Assembly (NCBI RefSeq): GCF_026210795.1
Contig: NC_089449.1
Span: 3,534,001 to 3,598,000, forward strand
DNA length: 64,000 nt
Direction of reading: 5' to 3'
Origin: Rhizophagus irregularis
Lineage: Eukaryota > Glomeromycota > Glomeromycetes > Glomerales > Glomeraceae
Below the pieces are notes generated by a model. That model did no database searches, had not been told where the DNA came from, and worked only from the letters and a program-made list of their open reading frames with translations. The position numbers were made by a program, and so were the translations under genes. Positions 45,781-56,190 of this stretch are shown here, one piece after another; position 1 is the first letter of the stretch; each line of letters opens with the position of its first letter.

Positions 45781-48700
45781 CTACCATATTGTACTTAATA
45801 TATTTGTTGCTTTTATATACCAATTAATAGCCATTTTAAATTTTCCTATACTTGGCTTCTGATTATCATATATTTCAAGTTTTTCCAGTACATCAATATT
45901 TTCTTCTTTTGCTATTATTTTATCTGCTTTCTCTAAATCAATATATGTTCCTATTCCTTTTTCATAACAATATCCTAGTTTATATCTTCCTTTCTTATAA
46001 CCTTTTTCAGCTGCTTGTTTATAAAATGTGAATGCTCTAACTTTATTTTTACAAACACCTTTTCCTAATTCATAAAATTCACCTAATTTATATAATGCTA
46101 CTTCATTATCATCTTCTGCTGCTTTATGATACCAATAATTAACTTTATCTAAATCATTTATTATTTTTTCATCATTTTCATATTGTGTTAAAATATTAAA
46201 TTTTAAATCTCTTCCAGCTGCTTTATTATACAATTTAAATCCCTTTTTCTTTCTAATTTTAGTTCCAAATCCATTTATATAAAAATAACCTAATTGAAAC
46301 ATTGCATCTAAATCTCCTTTTTCCGCAGATTTTTTATATAATTCAAAAGCTTTAACTAAGTTTTTATCAACACCAATTCCTAATTCATAACATTTACCTA
46401 AATTATATATTGCAACTTCATTCCCATTTTCTGCTGCTTTTTTAAACCAATAAAATGCTTTATTAAAATCTTTTTCTACACCTTCCCCATTTTCATATAA
46501 ATTACCAAGATTATTTTGAGCTCTATCATGATTTTTTTCAGCTGCTATTGTATAAAATTCAAATGCTTTTTTTTTATCAATTTTATAAATTCCATGATCG
46601 TAAAACCATCCAAGCTGAAATTGAGCATCTAGATATCCTTTACCAGCTAATTTTTTACATAACTTAAATGCTTTAACATATTTCATATCACAATATTTTA
46701 CTGCCTTATTAAACAAATAAGAAACTTCTTTAAACTCATTTTCCATATATCCACAATTTTTATTTAAATTATTAGGATTGATTTGAGCCATTTTATTTTC
46801 TTTATTTTCATTAATAACAAGTTGTGTGCTTTCCTCTAATAAAATATTTAATACATTAAAATATACTGAATGGTTGTGTAAAGTTGAATTATTATTATTT
46901 TCAGGAACAATAACATTGGAATTTAAAGCATTTATACTTGTTTTTTTTCTTAATTCTAAATTTGGTTTTTCTCCAACAGTTAAATAATTTTCTTCTTTTA
47001 CATTATTAAGTTTTTCAGGAAATATCATTTCTTTATTAAATGTTGGAAAAACTTGCATTTTTAGATAATTTTCTTCAAACTTCTGCTGACATCCTAATAA
47101 ATAAATAAATAATATAAATCTATAATTTCACTCTTTTATTAAAAAATGAATAAATAAATAATTATGAATTTACCTGAAAATATTCTAAAATCATCATCTT
47201 CAATATAAAATGGGTTACACATAGTAAAGCATATAAATCCATTAAATTTAGCACCTAGATATCCTTTACCGGCTAATTTTTTGCACGGTATCAATTCTGC
47301 TTTATTGGAAATTTCATTAACCTCATTATCTATACTTTCACAATTTTTAAATGAATTATTTTGAGTCACACACTTATTAATAGCTTTAGTTTCATAACTG
47401 TAACAATAATTAGGTTGTGCCATTCCCTCAGATTCATTTAAAAAATTATCTTGGGAATTAACATTACTTTTAGAATTGATAATACTTGATATATTTTCTA
47501 TTATTAAATCATCATTTTCATCCGTTATAGAATTTATACTTGTTTTACTTAATTCAAAATTAGATATGTCTTCTGCAGTTAAATAAATTTCTTCTTTTTC
47601 ATTATTACTATTAGAAAATATTATTTCTTTAAGTGTTGAAACAACTTGTTTTATATCTGGACGCTCATTTTCTTCAAATTTCCAACATTCTATAGATAAC
47701 ATAAATTTTATAATTTCATTCTTGTTTTCTGTTAAAAAAAAATATAAATAAATAAATAATAGATAATTTACCTTTATATAAATTAATGTACTCCATGGGA
47801 GTACCATCAATAGGTTTTTCTCTTTTTCCCCTTAATATATCTAAGGCTAATTTTATATCATAATCTTCAGTACAAAATGGTTCACGTCCACTTGAGATTT
47901 GCCACATAAGTACTCCAATACTGTATATATCAGATTTCTTATTTAATTTATGATTTCGATCATTGAAACATTTTGGATCAATATATGGTACTACTCCAAA
48001 TACAGTATTGCAACTACTGTTCGATTCTTCTGCAATTTTTCTTGATAATCCAAAATCTGCTAATTTAATCTGTTTGTTATGTATAAGTACATTATTTGCA
48101 TGCTAAAAAAAAAGAAAATCCAAATTCTAACGATAATTAATAAATGTGAATAATAATTATTAACAGTTTATAAAATTTGATTATTACCAGATCACGATGA
48201 ATAATACCACATTCATGCATACATTCTACAGCACTTGTTAGTTGAAATGCTAATTGATATTTATCGTACCAACCAAGTCCATTAAAATGCGTATTTAAAT
48301 AACTTTTTAACGTACCACCATCCGCATACTCTAAAACTAATAAGTATTTCATTTGATGAATTTGCTCTTAAATATAAAAAAAATACGATTAACATAATCC
48401 TTACAATATGGAAACTTAGTTTCCTTAATATGCACGCAGTAACTGCATATTCGCCATATTTTTTTATTATGTGGTTACTATTATACTTACAATATAGTTA
48501 CAATAAAGTTATCGCATATTATGTTAAGGAAATAAGTTTCTGTAATGTATTTTTCAAAAAAAAAAAAATAAATAAATCTTACCAGACTCTTTCGTGATAC
48601 CGTGGAATCGCAGAATATTTGGATGAAAATCAACTTGTTTATGTAATTTTATCTGTAAAAAAATTTAATGAATTTTTTTTTTTAAAAAAAAAATAATTTA

Positions 48701-48924
48701 CATTTGTATACCTCATTAACAACTTCTTTAAGAGTTAACTTGTTATTATCAAACGATTTTAAGGCCAAAAGGGTGTCGGACTTTTTCCAATTAGCACGAT
48801 AGACTTTTCCAAAATTTCCACCTCCTACTGGTTGTCTATCGTTAAAATCGGAATAGTTAAACTTATTAATGTATCCTTTTGAAATTGATTTTTCAATCCA
48901 ATCGGTATAATTGTTGCTTAACAT
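45781..48924 (-). CDS. Kinase-Sel1 fusion, copy B (full length)
   Basis: Six exons on the minus strand: 48924-48712, 48652-48583, 48366-48188, 48102-47772, 47689-47174 and 47093-45781, giving 873 residues. Domain order: kinase at about residues 15-295 ([43 protein letters not shown]); low-complexity Asn/Ser/Glu linker; about eight Sel1 repeats to residue 840 ([53 protein letters not shown]); short C-terminal segment ending NILSTIW. All catalytic residues of a TKL-like kinase are visible except a canonical APE. Exon phases match copy A and the gene at 30586. It diverges from the Sel1 gene at 50719 and its duplicated promoter. The partner or substrate is unknown; the solenoid probably selects it. 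Confidence 0.87.
48410..48540. repeat. Foldback element inside intron 2 of copy B
   Basis: The same imperfect palindrome as in copy A: ggaaacttagtttccttaat at 48410 and gcatattatgttaaggaaataagtttc at 48514-48540. Confidence 0.7.
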
Positions 48925-49620
48925 CTTGAAATTTTTTAAAAAAAAGGATTATTTATTATCTAGTCGAAATTTTTTTTTATTGAAAGAAAAAAATATTATT
49001 ATTGTTATTATTATTATTTTTTTTTTTGTTCCATTATTCATTACTTTGTACGATATTATTCAGATTATTCATTATTTTGTAGTATTCAGATTATTCATTA
49101 CTTTGTATTACTCAGATTTTTGATTCATTGACAATGAAAAATAATATCCTGATCCGATATTTATGCTGATCATTTGGAAAATGAAAAATGAACGCTAATT
49201 TAACATTTGTTTACCAAACATAATTTCCTGCTTTATTTACGGGGAATTTAATTTAAAATTCAAATGACGATTAATGATTAGATAATTGCATTACGTGCAA
49301 GGTTAATGTAAACTTATTTGAATACCTAAATCTTATTTGGCTAAATTTCTTGTACTTCACTACCTGTGATGTTTTTGTCACTTGTCACGTGATGACTTGT
49401 TTTATTGTGTTTCTGAAGGACTTGTTTTTTTTGCTAGCCTGTTCTCTAATTGTCACCGCATTGTATGTTGCCTGTATTACCACGTTTAAAGTACTATTTA
49501 TATTATGACAGGGTAGTGTAAGATTCCCTATCGAAAAAGATGACTGGGAATAATTCTCCGCAAAAAAATTTTAAATACATCAATTTTTTTGTAATTTTTT
49601 TTCCGCAATCCGCAACGACC
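48925..49620. promoter_or_regulatory. Divergent promoter region, copy 1
   Basis: This roughly 700-bp spacer lies between kinase copy B (minus) and the truncated Sel1 start (plus). It shares with 50004-50718 the words tgacaatgaaaaa, tatttatgctgatcatttgg, aaacataatttcctgctttatttacgggga, attgcattacgtg, gtcacgtgatgacttgttt, gacagggtagtgt and ccgcaatccgcaacga. The last lies just before the Sel1 ATG in both copies. The motif gtcacgtgatgac contains a CACGTG E-box. Confidence 0.6.
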
Positions 49621-49871
49621 ATGTCGTTAATAATAATTGACAAGTTAAAAGATGAAGATGAAATTTATCACCAGAATTTTTAAAAGAATTTTATCGTCAA
49701 ATTATAAGAATAGAAAATTATAAAGAATTTGTAAATATTTTAATAGAATGGGTGAAAGATTTTTTTATAAAAAAAAATAAAACTTTTAAAATGATTTTAA
49801 AATTAATGAAAAACCATGAAGAAAATGAGAATTTGTTTTCAAGTATAATTGGATTTTTTTATGAATATAAT
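49621..49871 (+). pseudogene. Sel1 gene 5' fragment
   Basis: This is the 5' end of a gene nearly identical to the one at 50719 (MSLIIIDKLKDED versus MSLIIDKLKDDD, then FYRQIIRIENYKEF, KMILKLMKNHEENEN, GFFYEYN). A missing block and frame change near 49665-49680 put a stop after about 20 codons, and the sequence is cut at 49871 by the duplication junction. It has no Sel1 repeats. Expression from the retained promoter would give only a short peptide. Confidence 0.88.
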
Positions 49872-49872
49872 A

Positions 49873-50003
49873 GCACGATAGACTTTGCCAAAATTTCCAC
49901 TTCCTATTGGTTGTCTATCGTTAAAATCGGAATAGTTAAACTTATTAATGTATCCTTTTGAAATTGATTTTTCAATCCAATCGGTATAATTGTTGCTTAA
50001 CAT
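49873..50003 (-). pseudogene. Kinase exon-1 5' fragment
   Basis: From the ATG at 50003 the minus strand repeats the first exon of kinase copy B ([20 protein letters not shown]; glycine loop [12 protein letters not shown]) and ends abruptly at the duplication junction inside the glycine-loop region. The rest of the kinase is missing. The second Gly of the loop is changed to Ser relative to copies A and B. Confidence 0.88.
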
Positions 50004-50718
50004 TTTGAAATGTTTTTTTTTAAAAAAAGGATTATTTATTATCTATGATAGTCGAATTTTTTTTTTGAAAGAAAAAAATATTATTATTATTTTTTTTGTT
50101 CCATTATTCATTACTTTGTACGGATTATTCATTACTTTGTATTACTCAGATTTTTGATTCATTGACAATGAAAAAAAATAATATCCTGATCCGATATTTA
50201 TGCTGATCATTTGGAAAATGAAAAATGAACGCTAACTTTGGTAGATCGATATGATTACTGTAACATTTGTTTATTATGATTTACCAAACATAATTTCCTG
50301 CTTTATTTACGGGGATTTAATTTAAAATTCAAATGACGATTAACGATTAGATAATTGCATTACGTGTAAGGATAATGTAAACTTATTTGAATAAATCTTA
50401 TTTAATTTAAATTAGGCTAATTTATTGTACTACACTACCCTGTGATGTTTTGTCACTTTGTCACGTGATGACTTGTTTACATTTTTTATTATGTTTCTGA
50501 AGGACTTTGGTTTTTTTTACTAGCCTGTTCTCTATTTGTCACCGCATTGTATGTTACCTGTATTACCACGTTTAAAGTACTATTTATATTGTGACAGGGT
50601 AGTGTGGTAAGATTCCCCATCGAAAAAGATGATCCGGGCGTAATTCTCCGCAAAAAAATTCCATTTTAAATACATTATTTTTTTGTAATTTTTTTTTTTT
50701 CCGCAATCCGCAACGATC
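50004..50718. promoter_or_regulatory. Divergent promoter region, copy 2
   Basis: Second copy of the duplicated spacer, with the same gtcacgtgatgac E-box word (near 50460), gacagggtagtgt word and the ccgcaatccgcaacga leader word ending 4 bp before the ATG of the intact Sel1 gene. It also has an extra segment near 50240-50270 (ggtagatcgatatgattactg) absent from copy 1. Confidence 0.6.
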
Positions 50719-52476
50719 ATGTCGTTAATAATTGACAAGTTAAAAGATGATGATAAAAATTTATCACCAGAATTTTTAAAAGATAACGAAAATTTATTAA
50801 AAGAATTTTTAAAAGAATTTTATCGTCAAATTATAAGAATAGAAAATTATAAAGAATTTGAAAATATTTTAATAGAATGGATGAAAGATTTTTTTATTAA
50901 AAAAAATAAAACTTTTAAAATGATTTTAAAATTAATGAAAAATCATGAAGAAAAAGAGAATTGGTTTTCAAGTATAATTGGATTTTTTTATGAATATAAT
51001 ATTGATGATGATGATGATGATAATAAAAATCAATATCAATCTTTAGATTTTTATTTGTTATCGATTAATAACGAAAAGAAATTGATATCTTTATATCAAG
51101 TACTTAATATTATTATAGGAAAATTTTTATTATCATTACATTATTATAAAAATATTATTTTAAATAAAAGGAATTCATTTATAAAGGAGTTTGGGAATTT
51201 AAAAAATGGACATGTGACATCACAAATTCAATTTGAAAATTTTGATGGGTTGGAAATAAATTTACGTAAAGATGAGATAATTACTATAGAAAAATATTTT
51301 GAATCATTAGATAAAGATTTTAATGATAAAGATCATAATCAAATAGAATATTCTAAAAATAAAGAATTAATAGAATTAAATAATTTAGGTTATAGTTATC
51401 AATATGGGATAGGAAATGAAAAAAATGGATATAAAGCATTTGAATGTTATCTAAAATCATCGGAGAGAGGAAATTCAAGCGCACAAAATAATTTAGGTTA
51501 TTGTTATCAAAATGGAATTGGAATAGAAAAGGATGAGAAGAAAGCATTTAAATGTTATTTAAAAGCTGCTAATGAAGGGGATTTATATGCTCAATATAAT
51601 TTAGGTATTTGTTATCAAAATGGAATAGGAACAAATAAAAATAATGAGAAAGCTTTTGAATGTTATTTTAAATCAGCCGAAGAAGAATATACATTTGCAC
51701 AATATAGACTAGGTAATTGTTATCGAAATGGAATTGGAATAACCAAAGATATAAACAAGGCATTTAGATGTTATACGAAAGCTGCTGAAGGTGGAAATTT
51801 AAATACACAAACTAATATGGGCTTTTACTATAAATTTGGAATTGGGATAGAAAAAGATATAACGAAAGCTATTTATTGGTTTAGTAGAGCAGCAGAAAAT
51901 GGAGAAAAAGTTGCACAATATAATTTAGGAGAATTTTATGAAGATGGAATAGGAGTAGAAAAAGATTTAGTTAAAGCTTTTGAATTATATAAAGAATCTG
52001 CTAAAAATGGGTATTCAGATGCAAAATTTCAACTTGGATATTGTTATATAAATGGGATTGGAACCGAGATCAATAAGAAAAAAGGATTTGAATTATATAA
52101 TAAAGCAGCTGGAAAAAATAACCTGATTGATATTTCATTGTTATATAGAAATGATGAAAAAATAAGTAATGATTTGGATAAAGTATCTTTTTGGTATCAT
52201 AAAGCAGCAAAAAATAATAAAGCTGCATTATATAAATTAGGTGAATTTTATGAATTAGGAAAAGGTGTTTGTAAAAATAATGCTAGAGCATTCGTATTCT
52301 ATAGACAAGCAGCTGCAAAGGGTGATGTAAATGGAAAATATAAGCTTGGATATTGTTATGAACATGGAATAGGAACACACGTTGATTTAAAAAGGGCAAT
52401 TAATTTATATAAAATAGCAGCAAAAGGAGGAAATAGTAATGCACGAAAAAGAATGCAAAAGGGAGATTTTAGATGA
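50719..52476 (+). CDS. Sel1-repeat protein
   Basis: A single open frame of 585 residues (start context cgatcATGTCG). Residues 1 to about 205 are the unassigned domain shared with the Sel1 genes at 9617 and 27071 (LLKEFLKEFYRQIIRIENYK, MILKLMKNHEEKENWF, GFFYEYNI). The rest is about eleven Sel1 repeats ([60 protein letters not shown]). It ends in a short basic tail (ARKRMQKGDFR) with no TM segment, CaaX box or acidic tail. It diverges from a kinase-Sel1 locus across a duplicated promoter, an arrangement that could coordinate the two. Its molecular role is unknown beyond scaffolding. Confidence 0.9.
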   Translation: MSLIIDKLKDDDKNLSPEFLKDNENLLKEFLKEFYRQIIRIENYKEFENILIEWMKDFFIKKNKTFKMILKLMKNHEEKENWFSSIIGFFYEYNIDDDDDDNKNQYQSLDFYLLSINNEKKLISLYQVLNIIIGKFLLSLHYYKNIILNKRNSFIKEFGNLKNGHVTSQIQFENFDGLEINLRKDEIITIEKYFESLDKDFNDKDHNQIEYSKNKELIELNNLGYSYQYGIGNEKNGYKAFECYLKSSERGNSSAQNNLGYCYQNGIGIEKDEKKAFKCYLKAANEGDLYAQYNLGICYQNGIGTNKNNEKAFECYFKSAEEEYTFAQYRLGNCYRNGIGITKDINKAFRCYTKAAEGGNLNTQTNMGFYYKFGIGIEKDITKAIYWFSRAAENGEKVAQYNLGEFYEDGIGVEKDLVKAFELYKESAKNGYSDAKFQLGYCYINGIGTEINKKKGFELYNKAAGKNNLIDISLLYRNDEKISNDLDKVSFWYHKAAKNNKAALYKLGEFYELGKGVCKNNARAFVFYRQAAAKGDVNGKYKLGYCYEHGIGTHVDLKRAINLYKIAAKGGNSNARKRMQKGDFR

Positions 52477-54696
52477 ATTGATAGACATATCAGAATTTAT
52501 TAGTTTTATTTCATCAAATTTCTTTATATTTCTGCATACGTAAGTCATATTTTGTATGGACTATCTGTTATAATAAAGAAAATATATAAATAATATATAT
52601 TTGATTTATTAAATGAGGAAGAGAAATAATATCAAAGAATACTTTATAGCATAGATTACTGCAGATATTTGGTAGGCGATCAACCTTTAATGTTTCTTCA
52701 ATTAAGTTAATCGGTGAGGGATTAAAATTGAATCTTATTATTACGAATTCACTCTACCAACTAAATACATTATCAAAATACTTGATCAATCTTATACAAC
52801 TATTAGATGATTCAATTACTCGGTAAAATCTTAACGTGTGACCTTCTCATACCAGTTGATATACATGATTTCTCTTGATTTCTCTGCTACACTAGCAAGC
52901 CTCCAATTTTGAAAAGATTTAGGGAACATCCCATTGGTCGAATTTTGAATTCTTGAAATCCATACTGGCGTGACGACTGGTTTAATGAAAACGGAAAAAG
53001 TTATAATAATGTTAAGCAAAAAATCAAGGATGCCTGATGAATTCACGTGATCTACTTACAATCGTGTGGTATTTAATGGTGATGTGTTTATTTAGCGTTA
53101 CACAAGTCTTAATATTGTTTGAATAACTAAGGATTATTCTTATTGTAAATGCTATCGGAGTCAATTAGCTTGATATCCATCTAAGATAATATAATCACAA
53201 GTAACAGATAAGGAAAGAAAATGATGAAATAATAACATTGCTCATAATTATTAATTAGATATCAGATATTGTCCAAATCATAGATAATATTATAATACTT
53301 TTTAATAATTATTATTAATACTTTAAAATTTCGAAACATTAAAGACAAATAAATGATAATATGAATTTTTAATTTTAACATTTCATTTGTTTTAGATTTA
53401 TTATAATAATATCTTGATTTCACTTTTCCCAATTTTTCCCATCAAATAATCAAAACGTTAAAAAAGAACGAAACAAATTCAAAAGAATTAAGAAATCTTA
53501 CTCTAGAAATTCAAACTCTAAAATAAAAATGGGTCCATTTATTAATACTAATAAACCTATTGTCGTTGATCCTGAAGAAAATTAATTTTGGAAGATGCTA
53601 TTCAGATCTACTATTTCGAACAAAATTGTCCTACTCCATAATCTGGAAAATTCCTGATTTCATTCATTAATAATCCAATAATTTACTTATTGTGTAATAA
53701 AAAGTCAATAAAGTCAATTTCAATTTCAATTTTTTTTTTATTTTATAATATATATAAATAAATAAATAATTTTTGTTGAAAAAAGATCATTTTTTAAAAA
53801 TTTCAAATGTTGATTATAAAATTACTCATAAAATTTGTCGTATCTAAAGGAATTATTCGGATACACAATTTAAAATTCAAATAGGAAAAGATTTCTTTGA
53901 TTTCTTTGAAATCACAATAAATAACATGAACCGACAATTCGCGAATTATCAATCACGATCGATGAAACAAATCTTCTCATTGTTTATATAATTACTAATT
54001 ATAAACTTCATTTCTCAGAGAGATTCTAACTTTCTTTTGATATAATTATAGAACTTTTTATCAAAAAAATTAAATATTATCCTTATTAATAATCGATTTG
54101 ATGATACATTGAAATATTCACCCTCGATTACCATCTAATTCATCTAATTCCAATATACTTTTAATTATTAGTGAATATGAAAGGATACACTACCTTTTCC
54201 CGAAGATTCATGATTATTCTAAAATATTAATGATAGAATTATAATAAACACCTATTAATCCGTGTCACAAATGATCGAACAAATATGATTGTTTAAATGA
54301 ACATTAAAAAATTTATAATACATTCTATTGAAACAATCGTATTTGTCTACATTCTATATACCGATGAGGTATTTATTCACATGAATATTAGATTATTTAA
54401 TAACAATTTTTTTATTAATAAAGTAAATAGTATTACATGATGAATAAAATTGTGCGAATAAAAAGTAATCTGTAAATGACACCTTTTAAATGAACCAATG
54501 TTAGATCTAAAAAAATACTTATGCAAAAAGAAAATAAACTCTACGAAACCAATTTTCACGTGACTCTCATCATTTCGTTCCTCTTTTTGAAGTTCCATCA
54601 TTTTTATGATAAATATTAATGAAGCAGAATATGAAGTGGTAAAAAATTTTAAAGGTATATTTTTTTACTGGAAAAATCTTCAAATTAATTATGAGA
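52477..54696. other. Intergenic boundary region
   Basis: This 2.2-kb gap separates the accessory cluster from the housekeeping block. No gene is supported. A 71-codon minus-strand frame at 52831-53046 (SRIQNSTNGMFPKSFQNWRL) has more balanced codons and could be an exon remnant. An 18-codon frame at 53529 (MGPFINTNKPIVVDPEEN) is too short to call. The stretch 53700-54650 is very AT-rich. Confidence 0.5.
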
Positions 54697-56017
54697 TTAT
54701 ACAAGTAATTGTAGTCTTTCTGCGATAGCAAGTTGTGTACGTGTCATGTTTGCAAGGTAAGAAACCATTAATAAATCCTAAATAATAACAAAAGAATCAG
54801 TAATTATGAAATTGTCGTTAACAGTGTGCTGAGGCAAATATCTTTACCTGTAGATGTCCATTGAACATTTTTTCGAATTCTACTTTATCGATTTTTGGTA
54901 CAACTGAAATCGTATCCATTAAAAATCGACCTATTGTATTATCGGCGGGTATGCTTCCATCCTATGTCAATATTAAAGAAAATTAATAATTTAATACATC
55001 TAATTTAAAAATAAAAGAATGTGTGCATAGTTCATTTTATCTAATACATGCCAAGACTTTATTTACGTAGTCCGTAACTCTCTCTAGCATTTCAAAAACA
55101 GCCTTTATCGTTTTTTCAAGGTTATCCATGTCAGAAAATAGGGATGTGGAACGATCCGTATCATTTTTTGCAGATGCAAGAAGGTCGACTAAACAAAAAC
55201 AAAAAGTGAACAAGGATTAATAGGAATTAATCAAAAGCGACATAATGATTACTTATTAACATTAATTTCACTTACGTCCACTTCGTTCGGCGTCAAAATA
55301 TTTGACATCGCATGGAACAGGCAAAAATAAACAATTCTCTGGCTTTGCGGAAATTCCAATTGGTGCACTGTTCAAATTAAAATTATTGTTGTTGATTAAC
55401 TGCTTGTGTATGAAATCAGGAAATAAAAAGATGATTTTTAAATTTTACCTAACATATGTTTTGACACCTAAAAGCTTATCATCATTCTTGAGATCTGTAT
55501 CCATTGTTAAATGGATAGCTTGAAATGGTGGCATAACTTCTCTTGAATAAAAATCTTGTATAAGAGCGTTCCATTGATTAAGATTAGAACCAGTAGCATA
55601 CCATCCAACAATCACCTCCTTTGCGTTGACTTTCTTGTGAAGTTCGAACATATTACGGTGATATTCCATGTCTACAGCAACCTAAGATATTTTATATCAA
55701 GTCCTTTTTTATAATTTGTAATTAAAATATACGCTGACATTTATAAGAATGCAAACCTGATTGTCAGTCTCATCATGAGAAACAGGGAAGCAATTTCGGA
55801 CTTCGACTTCGCTCCCATCTTCACTTCTAACACCTAATAAGGTTCCGATTACTCGGTGTTGTTTTTCTTGCCTACGAAGATAATGATCGAGGACAGAAAA
55901 TAACACTACCGGGTTTACCGAAACTGTAAAGGAACGGCTCTGGGGAACAACAAAGCCCGTGGCTGTAGTAGGAGGGAACGAAAGATGCAGAGCTGAGGTT
56001 GCAGCGTCAATTGACAT
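54697..56017 (-). CDS. EIF3F: Translation initiation factor eIF3 subunit F
   Basis: Six exons on the minus strand: 56017-55757, 55681-55449, 55367-55276, 55188-55052, 54961-54848 and 54777-54697, giving 305 residues, the usual fungal size. The N-terminal MPN domain covers about residues 25-160 ([50 protein letters not shown]). It lacks the HxH of the JAMM metal site, as expected for eIF3f. The C-terminal helical part has SADNT-like [11 protein letters not shown] and ends [20 protein letters not shown]. The subunit is part of the eIF3 complex that prepares the 40S ribosome for initiation. The intron after exon 4 has a GC rather than GT donor (TTG|GCATGT); reading-frame continuity ([13 protein letters not shown]) supports it. 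It diverges from RRB1 with only 173 bp between the start codons. Confidence 0.95.
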
Positions 56018-56190
56018 GTTTGCTAATGAATTTCAAAAAACAAATTCAATCTATGGTAATTAAAGTAAAATTTTATCTAAGCCACAAAAATTGGCCAATC
56101 ACGAACGGAGATCAGAAAAAAATTTTCTTATCTAAATTTTTATTGAAATCATCATTTTTTTTCTTTTTAATATTTTTACACACAAAAAAA
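56018..56190. promoter_or_regulatory. Shared promoter of eIF3f and RRB1
   Basis: Only 173 bp separate the two divergent start codons, so both leaders and core promoters must lie here or overlap the neighbouring gene. The plus strand has a T-rich/A-rich switch near 56140-56190. No certain element is identified. Confidence 0.7.

Larger units (their letters stand above)
48792..51000. repeat. Tandem duplication of a divergent promoter region
   Basis: Copy 1 is 48792-49871 and copy 2 is 49871-51000. Each holds the first part of the kinase exon 1 (minus), the whole intergenic region and the first 250-280 bp of the Sel1 gene (plus). The junction at 49871 joins ...tatgaatataat to agcacgatagac. The first is the interior of the Sel1 frame (also at 51000) and the second the interior of the kinase exon (also at 48793), with at most 1-2 bp of shared sequence. 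Between the copies there are many small indels and substitutions, so the event is not brand new. Confidence 0.92.

Noticed and set aside
52831-53046. 71-codon minus-strand frame with balanced codons
   Set aside because: Looks somewhat coding but has no recognisable domain, and no adjoining exon could be found. Mentioned only in the intergenic entry.
53529-53585. Tiny frame MGPFINTNKPIVVDPEEN
   Set aside because: Good start context but only 18 codons with no identifiable continuation; not enough to call a gene.
54377-54601. 74-codon minus-strand frame downstream of eIF3f
   Set aside because: Probably 3' flank; AT-rich, no family, and the eIF3f frame ends at a conserved terminus before it.
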